From Epiperipatus broadwayi (lineage: Eukaryota; Onychophora; Udeonychophora; Euonychophora; Peripatidae): 64,000 nucleotides of DNA. The position numbers were made by a program, and so were the translations under genes. Positions 1 to 11,112 of this stretch are shown piece by piece. The first letter of the stretch is position 1. Each line of letters starts with the position of its first letter. Where the stretch lies: NCBI GenBank assembly GCA_028023455.1, contig JAQFVV010006293.1:1439844-1503843 (forward strand). Direction: 5' to 3'. The notes under the pieces were generated by a model that saw only the letters and a program-made list of their open reading frames with translations, was not told the origin of the DNA and ran no database searches.

Positions 1-1357
1 ATAATCTTTTTAAATAGAATATAAAAATGTTTATGAATTAATGAATAAAACTTATAAACTAATAATTATTATTTTTAAAAAAGATTATACACGAGGTTCT
101 TTAAAATAAATAATACAAGATATATTTGAATTTAGTTTAGGATTTTTTTTTTTATAGATGTTGTCATTTAGTTATTTTGTGAATTAAAAATTTCACCTAA
201 GATTAAGATGTTAACATGTTTTTAAGTAACGTTATTATTGTCATTTTATTTAAAACAATAATTTCAGTGTAAAGAAAAGATAAGCTGAAAAGATTTGAAA
301 TTTGTCATTTGGTTATTGTTATTAATAAAAATATTTTTTGAAGTATTATATAGTGATGGGTTTTTGAAAAAGGAATAATCAGTTAAAATATCTTTTTATT
401 TAAATATACTATGGTGCCTGTTATAAGAAATGTAATTGATTTGAGAAACTTGTTTATTATAGTATCCACTTTTATTAGTATACATTAAAATACATGTATT
501 GAAAGGAAATTCATTTCAGTCTCACAGTGTAGAACAAAGTTATCATCTAGTACAGGAAGAATATAATAGAAAATCAAAAATATAAGTGTACTACAAAATT
601 AATTTATTTAACTTTATACACACCACATGTAAATTTAAAAGGCAGCAAATTTTTTGTAATGAAAAATATAATTGGATCTAAATAAAAGTATAAAGCATAT
701 TTCATTATGAAAAACATGTAAATCATTGTTAGTATACACTAATTCATATGATATAATTTCCAATCAGAATGCTAAAAATATTATTCATTAATTTACTGTA
801 TCACATGAAAAAAATGTTTAATTAATAATTTTCACTTTAACTTTCTCCTGCTCAATTTGGTACCTAGGTAGAATGGCAGCTCTGAAACTCAAAATCCATG
901 GATAGCAGCCCACCTCTGTCACTTTTATTGTGTGAACTTTTTATGAATTCCCAACCAATTTACCATTTGGTCTATTATATATTACATGTCACTTTGAAAA
1001 TCACAAACAATCTTTTATTATTGAAACTAAAAACGTAAACAAGTTTACTCTAAACAACAACAAAAAAGTCTTATAAAGATGGGAATTGTGTGTGTGTTTT
1101 TAATGTCTTTATTATTAGAGTTTTTTAATTCTATTTTTCTGGCTCATATTATATAAAATTATATATATTAGTCAAACAATGTTGTTTGTATTTTTATTGT
1201 TACAAAGTGCAAATAAACAGATGAGAAATAAACTTGATAACTAAGGCTGACAATGTATGACAAAGATATTAAGTGGAAAAGCTCTGAAATTACTTGCGCA
1301 TGCGTGAGCTCAATTGATATCCTACATTGTAATACTTGTGCTGGTGGTAGAAATCTT
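1..1357. other. AT-rich non-coding stretch
   Basis: No protein-like reading frame or recognisable repeat family is visible. The one locally GC-richer spot is around 1,290-1,310, where TGCGCATGCGTG lies in otherwise A/T-dominated DNA. A second mildly GC-richer patch at about 840-930 has no family I recognise. Confidence 0.6.
1295..1306. promoter_or_regulatory. NRF1-like palindromic site (isolated)
   Basis: TGCGCATGCGTG matches the general form of the NRF1 binding palindrome (YGCGCAYGCGCR) except for its last bases. Nothing nearby looks like a promoter or first exon, so function is doubtful; it stands out because CpG-containing palindromes are rare in this AT-rich DNA. Confidence 0.2.
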
Positions 1358-2853
1358 AATTACATAGTTTGCCTGCCAGAAGCTTGCCATGTTTTTTTTT
1401 TTAAATAATTCATTTTCATGGGCTCAGAACACATAATATAAACAATATGGCTAACTCTAATTATTGTATTCGATATTTTTTTATTTTATTTATTAAAATG
1501 ACAAAGAAACACAAAAGTCCAGAGTGTTGTAATTCAATATTTTTTTAATGTAAATACAGTAAATATTTTTTTTAAAAAAACATCATTTAGTAGGCTATAA
1601 CAAATGTGCAGACAGATATCACTCTTTGGGCGGGCTCCTGTAATTTTGAAAACATTCAGCTAAAACACACAAAAATCCAATAAAGAAAATAAAAATAAAA
1701 CATGATTAAGCAAAGTATAACAAATGTGTAGGTAAACATCATTTTTCGGGTGAGCACTATTCCATAATTTTGAAAATATTGCATTGCATATTGTTCTGCC
1801 AATGAAATATTGCAAATTTTAATCATATTTTCACAGTTCTGTCATTGAAATATTCAAGATTTTAATCATTTTTTCAAAAGTGATCTGGTAAAGAAGGAAT
1901 GTTTAAAAAACCGTGTGTAAACTAATGTTTAAAAAAAATTACGATAATTTGTCATGTCTTATCTGTTAGATTTATGTTAAGTGTTCATTGAGTGTTAACA
2001 TTTTGATTTTATCTTGGGAATGGAATTTATGGCAGGGTTAATCCCATTTTTTTAAAAATAAATTCCATTCACAATTCTAAATTGATTGTTAATTTTAAAA
2101 AAAATTGAAAACATTTTTCAATAAATTCCATTTAGAATATAACACTCAAATGTTAACATGTGCTCAACACTTCTTTAAACATTTGGTAACCCATGTGTAA
2201 AATTACAAAATTGGAATATTTCATTCAACTAGAACACGGTACACTGGAATATTTTCAAAATTATTAACATGAGGCTAACAGATAACAAGTTTTTGGAAAT
2301 ATGATTAAAATCTGGAATATTTCATTGAAAGAACTGGAAATATGATTAAAGTTTGGAATATTTCATTGGCAGAACAAGATGCAGTAGAATATTTTCAAAA
2401 TTATGGGATAGTGCTTGTCCAAAAAGTGATGTCTGCCTAAACTTTTATTATACTTTGCTTAATCATGTTTTATTTTTATTTTCTTTATTGCATTTACATG
2501 TTACTTATAACTCTTTGGATTTTTTTTGTGTTTCCGCAGAATATTTTCCCAATTTTGGCATAGTGCTTGTCTGAAATGTATGTCAGTCTGCATGTTTGTT
2601 ATAGTCTACTAAATGATGTTTTTTTTTTTAAATTTTATTTGCTGTATTTACATTAAAAAATTTTTGAATTACAACCCTTTTGGACTTTTGTATTTCATTA
2701 TCATTTTAATAAATAAAAAAAATTATTGAATACAATAACTTTCAGAGTTGATCATATTGTTTATACCATGTGTTGTAAGTTCCTGAAAATGGATTATTTA
2801 AAAAAAACAAACAGAACAAATGGCAAGCTTCCAGCAGGCAAACTACGTAAGTT
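1358..2853. mobile_element. Foldback element 1, about 1.5 kb
   Basis: The left arm (about 1,358-2,035) is matched by its reverse complement on the right (about 2,045-2,853). The outer ends read TTTGCCTGCCAGAAGCTTGC on the left and, as reverse complement, TTTGCCTGCTGGAAGCTTGC on the right. Similarity continues inward through AATATTTCATTGGCAGAACA-type blocks to a centre near 2,040-2,090. Each arm contains two diverged direct units of about 125 bp; on the left, ATAACAAATGTG starts them at about 1,598 and 1,718. There is no coding capacity: the short frame at 2,353-2,574 is an accident of the arm sequence. It could be a non-autonomous DNA transposon of the foldback type or an inverted duplication. 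I could not identify a target-site duplication. Confidence 0.7.
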
Positions 2854-3832
2854 CCAATCACAATTTTTTTTTTTTAAAAAAAAATGTTAATTGTACCATT
2901 ACATAGAAGCACCCGATATAGCGGATTCTATTTTATAATGTACAAAAAAAGTGACTTTTTGACAAATGTTTTGATCTTCTATCACATTTTTAAACAGGTG
3001 CACTTAAGAATTGAGATAAGGTAGCATTTTTAATGGTATAGTATGGTGAATTAGTAATAAAATAAAATATGCAAATCAAGAAATCTGTTTTTAGTTATAG
3101 TTTTGTGAAGTACATTTATTTCAAATAATTGCATTCTATTTCCTTGGAAACATGTAATTTCTGCTAAACATTTAATGATTAAATTTTATCACTCATTTTT
3201 TAAAAATGATTTAAACTATAAGCTGTTGGTAAATGTATGACAAATCTTGATATGAAAGCAATCTATTGATTTAGCACAGAAGAATAAGTTTTTTTGTTAA
3301 TAATTAATTTTCTTTACTTATTTATCAAAATATTATTTACTTTATATCTTTACTTAAAAAATTATTTAATTGTAATACATCTCATATTTTTTTTAGGAAT
3401 ATATTATTAATAGAAACAAAATTAGTTTAAGTTTATATATATATAAATGAAAGCCTTAATTTTAGAAATGGTATTGTAACAGGGGCCAGGTTTAAACCCT
3501 ATTCCAAAATAAAAGGGAACTTTAAATAGTCAAGTATAGGTTGATAGAAACTAAAGCCGAGTATTCACATATTTATATAATGATGTCTTTTATTTTGTCT
3601 TTCTTATTGTTGGGAGATTAAGCTTTAAAATAACTTTGTCTCAAGTCTATGGCTGCTACAAGTCCATCTTGGCAAAATTAATGTTTCATTTGTATATTAA
3701 CCATTAATACCATTTATGAATGTCATATTAGGATCATTTGAAGAGAGAGAGAGAGTATAAACTGAATTGAGCAAAAATATAGAGAAGGGGTAAAACCCAT
3801 TACTGTATATATATTTTTACTTTTAATTTATC
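2854..3832. other. AT-rich non-coding stretch
   Basis: No coding signal is visible. At 3,474 the string TGTAACAGGGGCCAGG has the look of an LTR start, but no matching LTR end or second copy is visible, so it is not called as an element. A short (GA)n run sits at about 3,742-3,753. Confidence 0.55.
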
Positions 3833-3985
3833 AGTTATATAGGAATTTTTATTAATATGTAATTTTTAAAACAAATTACATTATTATAAATGTATAATAT
3901 TGTTATTATTAGTTATATAGGAATTTTTATTAATATGTAATTTTTTAAAACAAAAATCAGATTATTACAAGTGTATAATACTGTT
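3833..3985. repeat. Two-copy tandem repeat, 78-bp unit
   Basis: Two adjacent units each begin AGTTATATAGGAATTTTTAT (3,833 and 3,911) and run through a TGTATAATA(T/C)TGTTA end. They differ by a few substitutions and a small insertion. This is a simple local duplication with no coding content. Confidence 0.8.
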
Positions 3986-5345
3986 AATTTGATATTCTAT
4001 ATTCTTACCAGATTAATTTTATATTAAAAATAATGTAATAGTTCATCAATATACCAGTTACTTCCTTTTCTATTATTCTTATTACATAATATATCTACCA
4101 TGTTCTTGAAGCTTTCATATACATGGAAAATTAAACAAATATTAAATATAAATATTAATTTCATTATTTATTTTTACATTTTCATTTCATTGCTTATTTA
4201 TAATTAGTCTTCTACTTTTTAACTTTTATCATGGAAATGTTTATTAAAATGTAAGTCATTAAAGTTTTCAGTGGCTATTTGCAAGGAGAACAAAAATAAT
4301 TTAAATTAAGTAGCACAAATTCTTAAAGCAAAATAGAATAGAAATTTATATTTATATCAGATACATATATTTGATATTTATTTTATTGTTTTAAATGCGT
4401 GTATATCAATTTATTGACTGTGTTCATTTTTTTCTTCAAAGTATGTGTTAAAATTAAATTTTAAAAAATCTTATTTAAGTAGGTATATTGAAATATTATA
4501 TCAAGAAAATTTGAAGCCCCATTTCCACCTTTGTTTGGATTTTTGAGAGGCTAAATATTCAATATTTTCTTTTTAAAATGTTTAGTTTGTATCTTTGAGA
4601 CTTAACTTTTCACTAGCATCCAAGAAGTTTTACAAAACTTATTTATAAATATTTTAGAAGTAGAAAGGTTAAACAAAACTTATATTACAGTTTAGTAATA
4701 AAATTATTCAATTCTCATTAATCTTTTATTTTCTCAAATATTTTATTTATAATATTTATGGAAGTTATTTGAAAATTTAGCTTATTTCTTGTTTAAAATT
4801 TTTAAAAAATTATATCCACTATGTTTTATTTCAAAGTCTCTAACGAATGGCATGAATTTGTAGATAGCTATTCTACTTTGATTATAATAGTTTGTTTATA
4901 GCTCTTCTATTTTGATTATAATAGTTTGTTTATGTTTTGTTTATATGTTATTATATTGCTTTTTATATGTTTAGTACTTTTCATTACATTTTATATGTAC
5001 AATACAAATGTTTTTCAATATATATATATATATTGAACCAGATATTTTATCCGCTTCAAAAGTTCCATCGCAAAATTAAAACTAACATTTATATTTATAA
5101 AGTTTTTAAAAGAAAACTATTTAAAACTTTTGTATGTTTATCACACATATTCATTTATATTTTAAAATTTTGTGATTTTACTTTTTCAATAGATTTTAGT
5201 TTAAAATAATTTTCTTTGACTTTTGTTTTTTTTTTTTTCATTACAGTAATTAAAAGCAGGCAAAGTTTTTTTTTATTTTGTTGATTTTTTGAGACTTATT
5301 TTTTCATTTATTTTTTATTTTTAATTAATTTTGAATAAAGATAAG
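3986..5345. other. AT-rich non-coding stretch with a 37-bp duplication
   Basis: The sequence is mostly homopolymer-rich A/T. A short tandem duplication (TTTTGATTATAATAGTTTGT-type unit) occurs at about 4,866-4,932. The open frame at 4,937-5,209 is dominated by Tyr, Phe, Ile and Lys codons, as expected of AT-rich chance frames, and is not called as a gene. Confidence 0.6.
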
Positions 5346-5349
5346 AACC

Positions 5350-5973
5350 TTGGTCAGATGTTTTTTAAAATTAAGATTAAGCAGGAGATAGGAATTTAGC
5401 CTGGTCCAAAACTTTTAATTAAAGATTAGGCAGGAGATAACAATTCATATAAATAGCTGTGGGTTTTTGACTGATTATTATTCTGCTTCTTATTATTATT
5501 CGGCTTCTTATTGCATTTCTTATTCTAATTTTCATATTTGCTAATTGCTCAATGTGGATCGCTGAAGTTGGATTTCTGCAGACTGCTAATAGTATTTACT
5601 ATTTGCTGTGCTAATAGTGATCATCCATTCGCCATGCCAAAAATATATGCCATGAGAAATCTTAATATGCAGTGCTAAATCAAATCAAAGACGAATCCCA
5701 GAGCCTTATAATTGTGCCTTCAAGATCATGTCCTAAAAGCCTAATCCAGAACTGATCCCATAGATTGCCTTCATACTCCCGACCAGAGAAAAGAAATCAA
5801 AATCTTCATAAGGAACTTTAAAGAGAAATGAATTGCACTGCTGAAAGAAATCGGCCAGACAGAACATTATGCCTCAAGGAAAATAAACTTTTTTATATTA
5901 TAACCAGGGCTTAAATTTATTGTTTAAATCTCTAAACTAAAGTCTCAGCTTAATCTAAAAAGAAACCTGTCTA
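5350..5973 (+). repeat. Candidate LTR or promoter unit with TATA box and poly(A) signal
   Basis: This is a GC-richer island in AT-rich DNA. It opens with two diverged copies of AAGATTA(A/G)GCAGGAGATA (about 5,372 and 5,422). A TATAAATA box follows at 5,448-5,455, and about 430 bp later an AATAAA signal at 5,882-5,887. The island ends near CCTGTCTACA at about 5,973. A TATA box and a poly(A) signal a few hundred bases apart, with no open frame between, is the layout of an LTR (U3-R-U5). No second copy and no target-site duplication are visible, so a solo LTR, a SINE-like unit or coincidence all remain possible. Confidence 0.3.
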
Positions 5974-8859
5974 CAATAAGTTATACATACCCTTTTAAAT
6001 GTCACTATTTTATTATGTATTTTATTTATTGTATGGAGTCTTAGTTTTTTCATTTTCTGTTAAAATTTATATGTCCGAGAGTGTATTGCAAGTTTATATT
6101 TTATATGCTTAGTGGTTTTTTGTCTTTTATATTACTAACCCTTGATAATTGCTTGAGCAGGGATTAGTAGTTTTCTTTTAACTTACCAGTCTCTTTTTCT
6201 TATAATTAGTTTAGATAAGCCTGGTTTGCATTTCCTGCAGACTGTAAATCTTTTGGCTAGTGATTTATTGAGTATATTGTTCTGTTTTTTTTTTTTTTTT
6301 AGTCAGTAGAGATTTTGGTTTTTGTATGTTTCAGATTACATAATACCATAATCATTTCTTTTTAACCTTGACAGAATCAACTTTTGTGATCTTGAACATG
6401 ATCATTTGTGGGTGTTTGCAGGCAAATGATATTCTTATAATCCTGCAGTTTTGTCAGGTTATAGAAAAAGATTGCTCTGCACTGTTCCGTTGACTTATGT
6501 GCAAGATCATTCTCTTTTGAAATCTCTAAATAAAGGAAAACTGGAATTTGTTTATATAAATCGCTAGCAGGAAGACATTATAAATCCCTTTTAATTCTTA
6601 GGTGAGAAAATGAACTTATCTGAGTATTTGATGCCAATACTTTTGTACAGTTTCTGATAAATCCATTGGAGAAATCTAGGCCAAACTTTCATACTTTGTT
6701 TGACTAATATTTATAACATTTGATAAACTTTAAAAGTGTTCATAATTATTTTGGCTAACAAATGTGTTCTTTTCTTAATTGTCTGAACAATGTTAAAGAT
6801 ATCTTTTTCTTCCTGGGTCTAGATGGTAGCATTTATCATCATCAACCTTTGGATCACCATAAATTAAATTTTCTATGTGATGTGATGTATTTAGCTTCTC
6901 CTTAAACGAAGTCAAGAATATCTCAGCAACTAGTTAGTGACCTAGTGGTGCCCTCAGTGATCAAAAAAAGATACAAATGACCAGTACAATATATATATAA
7001 ATACAAATTAAATATTATAGTACATATACAAATTAAGATTATTAATAAAAGTAATTTTTATCCTTCAACTAAGTGACATTTGCATTATTTTTTATTGTGA
7101 CATTTTTTCCTAATCATTCAACATTTGATTTTAGTATATTATTTATATATAGTAATTCAAAGTGACTGTTCTATAGTCACACCTTCTGTGCCAGTACTTC
7201 AGATTTGCTCATATATAAATATTTGAGTCGTAGTAATAAGAGGATTCCTTTTATTGCTGCATAAATTCTATATCTCGTATGGGTCAGAGGGTATTCATTT
7301 ATTATTTAACACTCGTAAAAAGCGTTTGCACAATTTGGTTTAAAGCCGATATGAATGTGATTACAATTGTATGCAGACGCTATAAAAAATAAATGCTGAT
7401 TTATATATTATTCTGTATTAAATTCAATAAATTGGACTTGATTTGTTACAAATATAAGTTTACAATTGAAAAACATTCTAAAGAATCATATCTGAATTTT
7501 GATATTGAAGAAATAATAATGTAAATTCACAATTAGAACATTGGAGTTTTTTTTATTATTGAACCACTGTAAAGAAGAAAGCAGTCAAGCAAGTAACTTC
7601 AGAAAATTAACAAAATCTTCATTGTCTGAAATTTATTTCAAAAGAGGAAAGAATAAATGTGAAGCCCTGATAAATCTATAAAATTTTGATTTAAAATTGC
7701 ATTTATAATTTTTAGAATATCTCAAAAGATCCAATCACAATGTTGGAAAAGATGTTAACAACCAGTTTCATAAGGCACAGCCATCTTATTGACTTTAATT
7801 AACATTGCATTAGAAATATGTTAACTTCTGTTTTTAAAAATAAAACATAATGAGTGCTTTAGAATTACATAGTTGTATGAAAAGAGTTAATACTTGGAGA
7901 ATTATATATGTATAAAATAAAGCTGTAATCATGTATTTTTTTGTTTTTTTATAATTCTAAAATTATTATGTACAAATAATTATGAATCTTTAATAAATTA
8001 TACAAAAATCAACTTTTTTTTTCTATTTTAAAAATCTCAAAGCAATCTCACAAATGATCTTGAAACTGGAAAATAAAGAATTAAAGCTGTCAAGTATGTG
8101 GAGGCTAGACTAATTACTTTGACTTTACCTACTGTTGGAAAATATTGATCTCAGATTTTTTTTTTAATTATTGAATCAGTATTTATTAATTCACAAATTT
8201 ATTATTTTTTTAAAAAAGGAACTAGCAAAATATGACTGCAAGTGAACATCAAACAACACTTTCTTCCAGCAATAGCTTTCATTTGAAGTAAGCGGTTAGT
8301 TAAAAAAATATAATGATTTATTTATGAAAAAGAAAGTGAAAAAGTAAATTAAAAGCACATAATATATTTACATAAGAATTGATATAGGTACATGTTTGCA
8401 TTTCCTCAAAACAAAAAAATTTACTGTACCTTTTTTTGATATATTTTTAAAAATTCTAATAAATTTGTTTTCCACTTTTTATTATTTATTGAATGTATTG
8501 TCCTTCTTAATAACACAAATTGCTGATTTAAGAATATTTTTTTCTTGTATTATTAAATTAACAGTTTTTATTTTAATATTTAAAGGAATAACTTCATAAA
8601 TTCTTTGAAGTTTAGCAGAATTGCTGTGATTTCTAGCTTTCTGCTTTGAAGTTATTTAAAAGAAATCCTCAAATTTTGAAGAAAAAAAAAATTAATCTTA
8701 TATAAATTAATGTAACAGAATGATTGCAACCAAATGTCCACTACCTTCAGAAAAGAATATATATATAAAAGAAAAATGTACATTTTTCTAATTAATTTAT
8801 GAATTTTGGTTTTTATTTTTTGTTAATTTACTTTTTATTTTATTAGCCTAAAAACGATT
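5974..8859. other. Non-coding AT-rich stretch
   Basis: No reading frame resembles a protein. A mildly GC-richer patch at about 6,900-6,970 and another at about 6,360-6,500 do not match any family I recognise. The short frame at 8,396-8,599 has a chance AT-driven composition. Confidence 0.6.
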
Positions 8860-8920
8860 TACTCGCTGACGAAGAAGCTTCCAAATAAACAAAACAAATT
8901 TCGCTTAAAACTATTAAATG

Positions 8921-8959
8921 GGCCAAGCGCTTTCGAGGTTTGCCCTCATATTCATGGCC
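8921..8959 (-). ncRNA. Structured hairpin-GAAA motif, Penelope copy 1
   Basis: Read on the minus strand, GGCCA pairs with TGGCC as a closing stem. Inside it come TGAATAT, a second stem GAGG/CCTC with a GCAAA loop, then GAAA and GCGCT. The same layout recurs at 17,395-17,435 and in both arms of the foldback at 13,135-13,812, with compensatory changes in the closing stem. Hammerhead ribozymes are known in Penelope-like elements. The layout (stem, UGA-containing strand, stem, GAA, self-complementary AGCGCT) is similar, but the canonical CUGANGA core is not present. Self-cleavage is therefore only a hypothesis. Confidence 0.4.
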
Positions 8960-9065
8960 GACGAAAGTAATAAATCTTTACGTAGTGTTATTAAATAACA
9001 AATATGCAAATAAATAAATATAAATTTGATTTTTTTTATATAGAAAAAGACAAGTTCGTGTTTTT

Positions 9066-11112
9066 TTAGAGTGTTTTTTTGAAGCAAAAAAGAACCCCCC
9101 CTTTATGATTTTTTTTATAATCGTTGGTTTCAGGGCATACAATCCTGGGGTTGCCTGGTTCGAACACATGGCCAGTCTGCTTTTCATGTTCCAGAAATAT
9201 TGAAAAGTTATCGCTGTTCTTTTTTGCTCTTCTATAGGTATACAAGTGTTGAGCAGCTCTGTTGTGAACAGTGGCCTTAGTTTCCCCATAGTATATGGCT
9301 TTGCATCCGGCCTGTGGACATGACATGCTGTAGATCACTTGGGGTGTTTGAGATGGGTCTGTTCCATCCTTTGAATTATTAATGAGTCTGTTAGAATTAG
9401 GGGGAGTACGAAAACCAACCTTAAATTCCCCAGTTGAAGTCTTTATTATCTGTTGTGATACTTTGGGAATATAAGGGAGTGTAATTTGAGGCTTATCCTT
9501 ATTTTTGTGGTTAGCTATTAGTTTACTGTGAAATTGCTTAATTTTCTTTGCAATTGATCTGTAGCTGAAACCTACGCTAAGCAAATCTTTTATATAAATT
9601 GTGATGTTGGTCTTTCTATCGGCTTCAAATTTACATAAATTTTGATTTCTAAATAAAAACGCATTGAGCCCTGCGAATTTATGTGCAGTAGGTGACATGG
9701 ATTTCGGGTGAGTAAAGCCTCGGATCTCAAGGGGTTTAACTATCATACTATAATGCAGATCTCTGTTTTCTCTATGGACCAGCAAATCCAAATATTTAAG
9801 CTTCTGCCCTTCGTTCTCCCACGTGGTGTTTATGATCAATTTAGATTGTAGTTGTAATTCATTTTGAATATTGACAATTACAATTTTTGGTGCTGCCATA
9901 AATACATCGTCTACATAGCACACGTAAATTAATCCAGCAATGTTAGCAGTGTGTTTAACAATGGTATGTTTTTCAAAAAAGTTTAAGAAGATGCTGGATA
10001 TTATTCCACTTAGGGGAAGACCCATAGGCCAAACCTTCTTTCATATCATACCAACGACCCTCAAAAGTTGTAAAGATGTTATTGTCCAACCAGTTGAGGA
10101 AGGATAAAATGAAGTTCATGCGCTCATTTGGGCAATGCTTATTTATTAATTCTTTGTGGATGATTTCAATTGACCATTTCCTATTAATCGATCCATATAA
10201 TTCGGTCACGTCCATGGCTGCAGTTACAAAATTCTGATCTATTAATATATCCTTGATTCTTCTAACAAATTCAAATGAAGATTTGATGGTGAAATCACCA
10301 AAACCCACACAGTCAACTAACCACTGATTTACCAGCTTGGCCGTTTCGAAATAGTGCACACCTCCAAAATCCAACATCAGTCTTAAAGGTTCTTGGGGTT
10401 TATGTAGCTTAGAATTGGCAAACATTCTAGGTGACCTGGTAGCAGAAGGATAAATCCTATAATATTCTGCTCTCGATATGCCTTTATCTTTGTGAGCTCT
10501 AAGAATTGTGGAAATGAATTTCTCCCTATTCAGCTTGTTGTTAAAATTTTCAACTAAATTGAATTTTAACTTTACGATTTCGGTGGTCATTTTTTCTTTA
10601 TAATCTTTATAATGTAAGAGCACAAATCTGTTGCCCTTGTCTTCTTTTAAACATATAATGTTGTTGTTTTTTAAAAATTGTTTAGTTTTTTCAATGTTGT
10701 TGTTCCAATTGTCAGATCTCGCATATATTTGTTTATGTCGTATAGATTTAGCAATATTAGCAATAATGTTGTCTCTCTGAGGGTTGTTTAGAAGACGAGA
10801 CTCTGCGTCTGCAATTAACTCCAGTTTTGGGCGTTTCCATTGTCCTCCAACAAATTTAGGACCCAATGAGAAAACTGTTTTAATTTCTGCTGAAGGAGCA
10901 GCAGTAGTTCTGTTAACAAAGTTCTCTTTCAATGTATGAATGTTAATATTTTGTTTTTCCGCTAAAAACCTTAATTTGCGTTCGAACTTAACTGCGAACT
11001 TTCTTTCAGAAATTTCAATTTTTTCTGTAATCCAAGGCGGCAAGATTTCTCCTGCAGTTATTCTTCTCCATCTTTTATTTTCTTTCTTCAGTGCGCATTT
11101 GCACCCTTTATT
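9066..11112 (-). pseudogene. Penelope-like reverse transcriptase / GIY-YIG endonuclease, frameshifted
   Basis: Two overlapping frames together encode about 700 residues, close to the usual size of these proteins. The upstream frame (11,112 to 9,973) includes KEDKGNRFVL, the RMFANSKLHKP block and RT motif A (MDVTELYGSIN, Asp codon at 10,210-10,212). It runs to a GLAYGS string where the frame is lost by one extra base near 10,026. The downstream frame (10,025 to 9,066) resumes with MGLPLSG (motif B) and has the catalytic YVDD box at 9,906-9,917. After a long linker it carries the GIY-YIG domain: IYSMSC, then IYYGET about residues 244-249 of that frame, the Arg of VHNR, and FLEHEKQTGH. The last residues after PETNDYKK look frameshifted again. 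No ATG precedes the conserved part; the first 23 codons upstream of the TTG at 11,041-11,043 stay open to a stop at 11,113-11,115. It is not functional as it stands. Confidence 0.85.

Larger units (their letters stand above)
8860..11112 (-). mobile_element. Penelope-like retroelement, near full-length coding part
   Basis: The element carries a Penelope-type reverse transcriptase followed by a C-terminal GIY-YIG endonuclease, which defines this order of retroelements. The coding strand is minus, so the 5' end is near 11,112 and the 3' untranslated part runs to about 8,860. The 3' part contains the hairpin-GAAA motif at 8,921-8,959, which a second Penelope fragment shares (17,395-17,435). Penelope elements often carry partial LTR-like ends; I cannot delimit them here, nor find a target-site duplication. 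One clear frameshift, a probable second one and the lack of a good start codon make this copy inactive. Confidence 0.85.

Noticed and set aside
3474-3680. LTR start (TGTAACAGGGGCCAGG)
   Set aside because: No matching end, no second copy and no target-site duplication in the window.
8978-9289. Separate 103-residue minus-strand gene
   Set aside because: It overlaps the GIY-YIG region of the Penelope protein in another frame. Only its middle may be the shifted C-terminal tail of that protein.
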